From contig JAIESC010000296.1 of NCBI GenBank assembly GCA_019746355.1, positions 1-32,552 on the forward strand: a DNA stretch of 32,552 nucleotides, read 5' to 3'. Below, piece after piece: positions 22,929-28,602 of the stretch. Under the pieces are notes generated by a model. It was not told where the DNA came from and made no database searches. It saw only the letters and a list, made by a program, of their open reading frames with translations. The first letter of the stretch is position 1, and each line of letters begins with the position of its first letter. The translations under genes were made by a program, and so were the position numbers. The stretch is from Xanthobacteraceae bacterium. Its GTDB lineage: Bacteria > Pseudomonadota > Alphaproteobacteria > Rhizobiales > Xanthobacteraceae.

Positions 22929-23045
22929 TGCATCCTCCCCACGGGCTCTTGAACCCAGAGCTCGCCAAGCGGCCATGATCATGCGACCGGCAACGGCGCA
23001 CCGGCAAGGGGGTGCCTCGCTGGCGACGAGGTGGGCCGCAAGCGA

Positions 23046-23067
23046 ACGGCCCCGGATTCGGGGCCGT
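23046..23067 (-). terminator. Hairpin downstream of the phasin operon
   Basis: ACGGCCCC and GGGGCCGT arms flank six bases, about 50 bases past the stop of the 23116 gene. On the minus strand TTCGCTTGC follows, so it is a modest terminator candidate. Confidence 0.45.
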
Positions 23068-23115
23068 CGCCCGGCTCTCCGCCGGTCCAAGCGCTGCGGC
23101 CGTCAATCCGAAGCG

Positions 23116-23322
23116 TCACCGGCGGCGGGCCTCGCCACTCTCGCGTTGGTTTTCGCCCGCCCGCGCGTCATCCTGCGAGTCGTCCTGCCGGCGAGGCCGG
23201 GTGCCCACGCGATCCGGCGATTGATAGCGCGCCGCCGCAGCAACGGCCGGGATGCCGATGTCGCGATACTGGCTCACCAGCTCGTTCGGCGAATGCCGCC
23301 GGCGGTTGTTCTCCTTGTCCAT
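23116..23322 (-). CDS. Small conserved-looking basic protein
   Basis: A 68-residue cytoplasmic protein opening MDKENNRRRHSPNELVSQYR, then DIGIPAVAAAARYQ and a long polar, Arg/Gln/Asp-rich tail that is probably disordered. I recall similar short proteins (NELV-x-QYRDIGIPAVAAA) in bradyrhizobia, without a known role. It follows the phasin gene by 26 bases on the same strand and is probably co-transcribed with it. Confidence 0.6.
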   Translation of the reverse strand: MDKENNRRRHSPNELVSQYRDIGIPAVAAAARYQSPDRVGTRPRRQDDSQDDARAGENQRESGEARRR

Positions 23323-23348
23323 GTGCGTCTCACTTTCGGTGCGGCAGG

Positions 23349-23786
23349 CTAGGCCGCTTCCGCACGTTTGCGCGTGGTTTCCACCTCTCTCACGGTCGCA
23401 CTGGTCAGCTCGCTGGTTTCTTTCGCGACGTCCTGCGCAAGCTCCTTGGAGTGCGTCGCGATGATTTCGGCCTGGCGGCTCAGGAAGTCCGACTGCGCCT
23501 GAACCAGTTGTTGCGGGTCCTTGACCCGCGCGAGCTGCTGGCCGAGCCCGATCATGTTGGAGAAGGTCTCTTCGGTGAGCGCCAGCGAACACCGATGAAC
23601 GGCCGATGCCTGCTGATTGAGCCCGTTGCCCACCTTGCGCGCGAGTGTCAGCAAGGATTGAACAACGGCCTGGCTTTGACCGAGGCTTTGTTCCGCGGCT
23701 TCCCGCATCCAATCCATGCCAAGGGTCGCGGCGTGGAACGCGCGCTCGGCGTTCTGGTTGGTAAATTCGGCTGGTCCTTTGGCCAT
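23349..23786 (-). CDS. Phasin family protein
   Basis: The 145-residue all-helical protein matches the Phasin_2-type pattern: FHAATLGMDWMREAAEQSL, SLLTLARKVGNGL, LTEETFSNMIGLGQQLARVK, DPQQLVQAQSDFLSRQAEII, and a closing helix with SELTSATVREVE. Phasins coat polyhydroxyalkanoate granules and control their size, which fits the PHB-depolymerase-type esterase at the start of the window. GGAGG lies eight bases before the ATG. It lies antisense inside the interrupted phage module. Confidence 0.83.
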   Translation of the reverse strand: MAKGPAEFTNQNAERAFHAATLGMDWMREAAEQSLGQSQAVVQSLLTLARKVGNGLNQQASAVHRCSLALTEETFSNMIGLGQQLARVKDPQQLVQAQSDFLSRQAEIIATHSKELAQDVAKETSELTSATVREVETTRKRAEAA

Positions 23787-23822
23787 AGCATTGCCTCCTC
23801 TTTGGAAGTGAGGGTTTCCTAC

Positions 23823-24230
23823 TTCGAGTTTCGGGTTTCAGCGCGCGGAACTCGCGGTGTCCACAGCGCTTGTAGGCAAATCCCTCACGCCGACCAGCGT
23901 TCCAAAGTTTCTGCGCTTTTGTGGCGATCCCGCGAACGGGCAGCAGGCGATAGAACGCCACTTCAATCGCCGCAGTGCGCGGCAGCTCCGCGCCGTAGAA
24001 CACACCCTGCGTGAAGCCCGCGCGGCGAAACCTGGAGCCGTGCGGGTAGGGCGCGCCACAGCGGAACGGCGTGAACAGGAGATAACGCAGGTGGGCGCAT
24101 TCCGCGCGGATCGCGGGTTTGGTGTCGTCGAGCAGCTGTTCGAGCCGCTCCTGCTCCTGCTGGTTGTCGGTGAGCTTGACGTGGAGACGCGATGCTGCGC
24201 CTCGACCAGGCCAGGAACAGCCTGTGACCG
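23823..24230 (-). pseudogene. N-terminal fragment of a RES-domain toxin
   Basis: The minus-strand frame contains RLEQLLDDTKPAIRAECAHL, YLLFTPFRCGAPYPHGSRFR, RAGFTQGVFYGAELPRTAAI and EVAFYRLLPVRG, the N-terminal half of RES-family NAD-phosphorylase toxins. The second half of the domain is missing: after about 130 residues the frame passes into unrelated sequence. No Xre/DUF2384-type antitoxin gene is adjacent. The fragment is therefore an orphan and unlikely to be active. It marks the right edge of the host-type block inside the phage module. Confidence 0.65.
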
Positions 24231-24319
24231 AGACGACAGCGAAAAAGTGTCTCAAGTGGAATCAACGGGATCGGAAGCCTCGGGCGCATCGCGCGAAAGA
24301 TCGCACCAGGGATCGCACC

Positions 24320-24598
24320 ATGAAAATCGACAAGCATTCCCCGCTGTTGCCGGCTCCTTATACGGCGGCCGAGAGCTACGCGATCCGCATGCTGGCCTGC
24401 GGCGAGGCAACGCCCGCGCAGCAGCGCCTCGCGCTCGACTGGATGATCCACAAGCTCTGCCGCACCTACGACGAGCCGTTCCGGCCCGGCGCGGACGGCG
24501 CGCGCGAGACCGATTACGCACTCGGCAAGGCGCATGTCGGCCGGCAGCTCGTCAAGCACGCGAACGGCGTGCCGGGGCTCGAGACACCGAAGCCGTAG
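24320..24598 (+). CDS. Bbp19-like phage protein
   Basis: This 92-residue protein has the core ATPAQQRLALDWMIHKLCRT and ETDYALGKAHVGRQLVKHAN, resembling the Bbp19 family named from Bordetella phage BPP-1, which sits between portal and scaffold genes. AGGGA precedes ATG 24320. Position in the late operon supports the call. The molecular role of the family is not established. Confidence 0.62.
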   Translation: MKIDKHSPLLPAPYTAAESYAIRMLACGEATPAQQRLALDWMIHKLCRTYDEPFRPGADGARETDYALGKAHVGRQLVKHANGVPGLETPKP

Positions 24599-24620
24599 AG
24601 CGGGGTGAAAAGTCTCCCGC

Positions 24621-24728
24621 GGTCATTCCGGGGTGGCCCGAAGGGGCGAGCCCGGGATCCAGATAGGCAGGGACTTTCTCCTGAACTGGATTCTGGGCTC
24701 GCTCGCTTCGCGAGCGCCCCGGAATGAC
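24621..24728. repeat. Inverted-repeat intergenic element
   Basis: GGTCATTCCGGGGTGGCCCG at the left pairs with GCCCCGGAATGACG at the right; inner GGGATCCAG and CTGGATTCTG also pair. This host-type element lies between the Bbp19-like and scaffold genes. Confidence 0.7.
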
Positions 24729-24769
24729 GTCGTGAATTTTTCGCAGAGTTCTCAGGAGCAGGAAAGGCC

Positions 24770-25684
24770 ATGGCCGAAACCAACGTGAGCACGGGCGGCG
24801 CGTCGCCGCAGACATCGCAGCAGACCGCGCAGCCGTCGAGTGAATCGTCGCAGCAAGCGAGCGAGCAGCAAAGCCGGCCGAATACCGACTGGCGGCAGCG
24901 CATTGCCGGCGACGACCGCGAGCTCGCCAGGCAGCTCGAGCGCTATGCGACCGAGGCCGACTTCGGCAAGGCGCATGTGAGCCTGCGCGGCAAGCTTTCC
25001 TCCGGCGAATATCGCCGTGTGCCGGGGAAAGACGCCTCGCCCGAAGACATCGCCGCGTGGCGCGCCGAAATTGGGCTGCCGGCGAGCGCCGAGGACTACA
25101 TGAGGGATCTCGCGCTGCCGGACGGCACGGTGCTGAGCGAGGCCGACCAGGCGATCATGCTGAAGTTTGCCGGTGCGGCCTTCGACGGCAACATCGACAA
25201 GGCGGCGTTCGCAAAGATGGCTTCGCGCTATTACGAATTGCAGGACGTCGCGCGTGCCGCACGCGACGAGAGGGACGCGGCGTTCCAGGAGCAGGCGGAG
25301 GAAACGCTACGCGAGGCCTGGAAAGGCCAGGACTTCAAGCGCAACAAGAACGCGATCGAGAACATGCTGACCAAATGGCCGGAGGGGCTTGCCGAGAATT
25401 TCCTCGCCGGCCGCATGGCCGACGGCTCGCGCATCGGCGACAACCCGGTGATGGCGCAGGTTTTGGCGCAGATCGCAGGCGCGATCGAGCCGGGACGCAC
25501 GCTGGTGCCGGACGGGTTCACGCCAGCCTCGCAGGGGCTCGCGCAGCGCATCGCCAGCATCGAGTCGCTGATGGGCGATCGGCATTCGGAATACTGGAAA
25601 GGCCCGAAGGCCAACGCGATGCAGGCGGAGTACCGCGAGCTCGTCGCCGCGCGCGATGCGCAGAGGGGATCGCGGGCGGCGTAA
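24770..25684 (+). CDS. Phage capsid scaffolding/assembly protein
   Basis: A 304-residue protein with a Ser/Gln-rich N-terminus (1-36), then WRQRIAGDDRELARQLERYA, SLRGKLSSGEYRR, a helical middle and WRAEIGLPASAEDYMRDLAL. The C-terminal region contains SIESLMGDRHSEYWKGPKAN followed by MQAEYRELVAARD. This order is typical of scaffolds of T7/BPP-1-like phages, with a disordered N-terminus and helical C-terminus that contacts the coat. It lies just upstream of the capsid gene, as expected. AGGAAAGG precedes the ATG. Intact. Confidence 0.8.
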   Translation: MAETNVSTGGASPQTSQQTAQPSSESSQQASEQQSRPNTDWRQRIAGDDRELARQLERYATEADFGKAHVSLRGKLSSGEYRRVPGKDASPEDIAAWRAEIGLPASAEDYMRDLALPDGTVLSEADQAIMLKFAGAAFDGNIDKAAFAKMASRYYELQDVARAARDERDAAFQEQAEETLREAWKGQDFKRNKNAIENMLTKWPEGLAENFLAGRMADGSRIGDNPVMAQVLAQIAGAIEPGRTLVPDGFTPASQGLAQRIASIESLMGDRHSEYWKGPKANAMQAEYRELVAARDAQRGSRAA

Positions 25685-25701
25685 CGCGCTCGCTTCCGTC
25701 T

Positions 25702-25830
25702 TACCTCTCCCCGCTTGCGGGGAGAGGTCGCTGAGCAGAGCGAGGCGGGTGAGGGGGACTCTCCACGAATAGCTCTCGCGCGGTGACACCCCCTCACCTC
25801 GACCCTCTCCCCGCAAGTGGGGAGAGGGAG
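25702..25830. repeat. Paired CTCTCCCC hairpins (host intergenic repeat)
   Basis: CCTCTCCCCGCTTGCGGGGA and CCCTCTCCCCGCAAGTGGGG are each hairpins and are also inverted relative to each other. This is a common alphaproteobacterial intergenic element, here within the 363-base gap between scaffold and capsid genes. The rest of the gap holds only the capsid leader. Confidence 0.75.
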
Positions 25831-26047
25831 CGCACCGCCCTTTGCGGTGCGACGTACGATTTCAATCACACGATCTCAGCCGGACACCCCGCAAGGCCCC
25901 GGCGGTGATCGCAATCTGAACCACACGCCAGATCGAAGCCCCGTTGCACGAGCCAGCGGCCCTGCCTAGCGCAGTCATCCCGCAACCGCTCGCGCGCGGA
26001 CACCCTGCGACGCGGCAGTCCTCAACACACACATACGGAGGGACTGC

Positions 26048-26890
26048 ATGTCCACCCCATCTGCTTTCCAGACCCAGTACCGCGAGGAGTTCATCCACGG
26101 CTTCGAGTTTCGCCAGTCGATGCTGCGCTCCTGCACGGTCACCGAGACCGTGATCAAGGGCAACAAGGCGACGTTTCTCGTGGCCAGCTCTGGCGGCGCA
26201 ACCGCGGTGACGCGCGGCGTCAACGGGCTGATCCCGGCGCGCAACGACGCCAACGACCAGTTCGAGTGCATGCTCGCCGAGTGGCACGATCTCGTCGAGA
26301 AGACCAACTTCAACGTCTTCGCTTCGCAGGGCGACCAGCGGCGCATCATGCAGGAGACGTCGATGGCCGTGGTCAATCGCCAGATTGACCGGGACATTAT
26401 CGCCCAGCTCGACACCGCGACCCTGCACACCGGTGCGTACGCCCCGGCGTCGCTGGCGATGGTGGCGAAGGCCAAGACCATCCTCGGCGTCAACTATGTG
26501 CCGACCGCTGAGGTCGACCAGATGTTCGCGGTGGTGACGCCGGCGTTCATGGGCTACCTGATGCAGGTCGCGGAGTTCGCCTCGGCCGATTACGTCGATG
26601 CAAAGCCGTTCACCGGCCGGCCCGGCACCATGCTGCGCTGGTTCGGTGTCAACTGGATCGAGAGCCCGCTGCTCACGGGCACCGGCACCGCGGCGGAGAA
26701 GTGCTACCTGTTCCACAGGAACGCCATCGGCCACGCGCTCGACAAGGACAACCTTGAAAGCCCGGTCGGCTACGAGGAGAAGCAGGCGATCTCATGGGCG
26801 CGCGTGTCGGGCCACTTCGGCTCAAAGCTCCTGCAGAACGGCGGCATCGTTCAGATGCGGCATGACGGCTCGGCGTATGTGCCGGGCTAG
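26048..26890 (+). CDS. Major capsid protein (podovirus type)
   Basis: The 280-residue coat protein opens MSTPSAFQTQYREEFIHGFE. It contains SMLRSCTVTETVIKGNKATF, QMFAVVTPAFMGYLMQVAEF, and WARVSGHFGSKLLQNGGIVQ near the end. Sequence style and operon position fit the T7/BPP-1-type major coat proteins, which adopt the HK97 fold and build the icosahedral shell. GGAGG lies about eight bases upstream of the ATG. Frame intact, no unusual residues seen. Confidence 0.85.
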   Translation: MSTPSAFQTQYREEFIHGFEFRQSMLRSCTVTETVIKGNKATFLVASSGGATAVTRGVNGLIPARNDANDQFECMLAEWHDLVEKTNFNVFASQGDQRRIMQETSMAVVNRQIDRDIIAQLDTATLHTGAYAPASLAMVAKAKTILGVNYVPTAEVDQMFAVVTPAFMGYLMQVAEFASADYVDAKPFTGRPGTMLRWFGVNWIESPLLTGTGTAAEKCYLFHRNAIGHALDKDNLESPVGYEEKQAISWARVSGHFGSKLLQNGGIVQMRHDGSAYVPG

Positions 26891-26931
26891 CTGCTGAACG
26901 ATTGAAATCGAAAGTCCGGCGTCTCTGTTCC

Positions 26932-26960
26932 TGGGTCCCCGCGGAAGCGGAGACCCAGCT
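26932..26960. other. Hairpin after the capsid gene
   Basis: CTGGGTC and GACCCAG arms with an inner CCGC/GCGG pair, between capsid and the small downstream gene. It resembles host palindromes seen elsewhere; it may attenuate read-through or protect the capsid mRNA. Confidence 0.45.
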
Positions 26961-26992
26961 CTCACCATCATGACAAACGAAAGGAGCCTTTC

Positions 26993-27256
26993 ATGGCTTA
27001 CGTTCCCGCAAATCTCTCGCTGAAGGCCCCGAAGGTCGGCCAGCTTCAGCGCGAGTGGATCTACGTCACCGCGTCCGACGCCGATGCCACCATCACCGGC
27101 GCGGGCTATTTCGCCGATGGTTCGGCGAAGGGCATGGGTGTCGGCGACATCGTCGATGTCGTCGCCACCACCGGCCCGAAGTACAAGCGCTATCAGGTCT
27201 CGGCGGTCACCGCCGGCGGCCCGGCCACCGTCGCCGCTCCGACCGCGATCACCTGA
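26993..27256 (+). CDS. Small phage structural protein, decoration-like
   Basis: An 87-residue beta-rich protein opening MAYVPANLSLKAPKVGQLQR, with WIYVTASDADATITGAGYFA, KGMGVGDIVDVVATTG, YQVSAVTAG and a Thr/Ala-rich end. Small beta proteins placed right after the coat gene often decorate the capsid or form head fibres or spikes; that role is inferred from position only. AAAGGAG lies just upstream of the ATG. Confidence 0.6.
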   Translation: MAYVPANLSLKAPKVGQLQREWIYVTASDADATITGAGYFADGSAKGMGVGDIVDVVATTGPKYKRYQVSAVTAGGPATVAAPTAIT

Positions 27257-27279
27257 TTTCGTCATCGCATTGCAACCGG

Positions 27280-27308
27280 CGGGCGGCCCAAACGGCCGCC
27301 CGTTTCGT
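27280..27308 (+). terminator. Candidate terminator inside the late operon
   Basis: CGGGCGGCC pairs perfectly with GGCCGCCCG around a short loop and is followed by TTTCGTT. It lies 24 bases after the stop of the small structural gene and may lower expression of the tail genes relative to capsid. Confidence 0.55.
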
Positions 27309-27342
27309 TCAGCCATCAGGAGCGATGTAGGGCGGCGGGCGT

Positions 27343-27377
27343 GCGTGGGCCAAGCGCGGACGCGCCTTGGCCCACGC
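27343..27377. repeat. Palindromic intergenic element
   Basis: GCGTGGGCCAAGCGCG is followed two bases later by CGCGCCTTGGCCCACGC, with one unpaired base. A host-type palindrome 42 bases before the next phage gene. Confidence 0.65.
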
Positions 27378-27418
27378 TACGCTCTCCGCCAACGCTCTTC
27401 AGCAACAAGGAGCACGGC

Positions 27419-27880
27419 ATGCCAGCCGCCGCCAAAGCCCAGCCGAAATCCGAGCCGAAATCCGCACCGCAGCTTCATCCGAGTCGCTTCGCGCTCGCCG
27501 AGCACAAGCGCAACGTCTATTTCATCACGCCCTCTGACGGCACGACGCTCGACGAGGTGCTGAACCCGCTCTACTGGGCGCATGTCGCGGCGCGCTTCCG
27601 CCCGACCGACCGCGTCGAGGTGCATGCCGAGGACGGCAGCTTCTTCGCCGAGCTGTTCGTCCGCGACGCCGGCCGCCAGCACGCAACGCTGGTGCCGCTG
27701 CGCGTCATCGAATTCGAAAGGCTCAAGCCCGAGCCCGACCGCGGCGGCTTCGCGGTGCAGTGGAAGGGCCCGCATCTTCGCTGGTGTGTTGTCCGCCTCG
27801 CCGACGATCAGATCGTCAAGGGCGAATGCGGCGCGCGCGACGAGGCCATGCTGTGGCTTGCGTCCAACAACAAGGGCTGA
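27419..27880 (+). CDS. Phage protein of unknown function
   Basis: A 153-residue protein with a Lys/Pro/Ser-rich head, then LAEHKRNVYFITPSDGTTLD, NPLYWAHVAARFRPTDRVEV, FAELFVRDAGRQHA and a C-terminal FAVQWKGPHLRWCVVRLADD. It has beta-rich, virion-like composition. ATG 27419 is chosen because AAGGAG lies seven bases upstream, rather than the longer upstream frame. It sits between the capsid group and the tail-tube genes, spaced six bases from the next gene. A head-completion or internal structural role is possible but unproven. Confidence 0.62.
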   Translation: MPAAAKAQPKSEPKSAPQLHPSRFALAEHKRNVYFITPSDGTTLDEVLNPLYWAHVAARFRPTDRVEVHAEDGSFFAELFVRDAGRQHATLVPLRVIEFERLKPEPDRGGFAVQWKGPHLRWCVVRLADDQIVKGECGARDEAMLWLASNNKG

Positions 27881-27886
27881 GCCGCC

Positions 27887-28510
27887 ATGTCGAAGCTCGA
27901 GCGCTACAACGGCGCGCTGGGAAGGCTCAGCGAGCGCAAGCTCGCAAGCTTGACCGAAGCGCGCGAGCCCCGCCGCGTGCTCGATGATTTCTGGGACAGC
28001 GTCGTGGCCTACTGCCTTGCGCGCGGCTACTGGAAGCACGGAAAGCGCAGCGTGCGGATTCCCGCCTCGGCCAACATCACCCCCGCATTCGGCCCGCGCT
28101 TTGCCTTCGAGAAACCGGACGATCTCGTGCGCGTCTATCTCGTCTCCGGCACCGAAGGCGGCGAGGCGGGGTTCTCTTACCTGGACGAGAACGGCGTCTG
28201 GTATGCCGACGTGGACGCGATCTACGTCACCTACATCTCCAACGATGGCGCGTTCGGCATGGACCTGTCGCGCTGGGGCGCGATGTTTTCTGAATACGTC
28301 GAGGCGCGGCTCGCGCTGAAGGCGGGCCCGCGCGTCACCAACAACAAGGCGGATCTCGATCTGCTGATCGCCGAGGAGAAGCGGGCGATGAACGTCGCGC
28401 TTGGCGTCGATGCGATGGAGGGCCCGCCGGCCGTGCCGCCGCTGAACAGCTGGGTGCGGGCGAGGGGTGGTGGCGGCAACGGCGCGCGGTGGGATGGGAC
28501 GTGGACGTAA
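27887..28510 (+). CDS. Tail tubular protein A-like (gp11-type adaptor)
   Basis: The 207-residue protein includes YNGALGRLSERKLASLTEAR, EPRRVLDDFWDSVVAYCLAR, FAFEKPDDLVRVYLVSG, WYADVDAIYVTYISNDGAFG and MDLSRWGAMFSEYVEARLAL, a pattern typical of the podovirus ring that connects portal and tail nozzle. The last 30 residues are Pro/Gly-rich. Twelve copies would bind under the portal. Frame intact. Confidence 0.8.
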   Translation: MSKLERYNGALGRLSERKLASLTEAREPRRVLDDFWDSVVAYCLARGYWKHGKRSVRIPASANITPAFGPRFAFEKPDDLVRVYLVSGTEGGEAGFSYLDENGVWYADVDAIYVTYISNDGAFGMDLSRWGAMFSEYVEARLALKAGPRVTNNKADLDLLIAEEKRAMNVALGVDAMEGPPAVPPLNSWVRARGGGGNGARWDGTWT

Positions 28511-28602
28511 TCGAGGCTGCTGCCACTCGGGTGATCTTCACTCTCCCCCTCCAGGGGATGGTGGGCGCTGCCGACGGTTCAAGAAAGCTCCGGAGATAAC
28601 CC

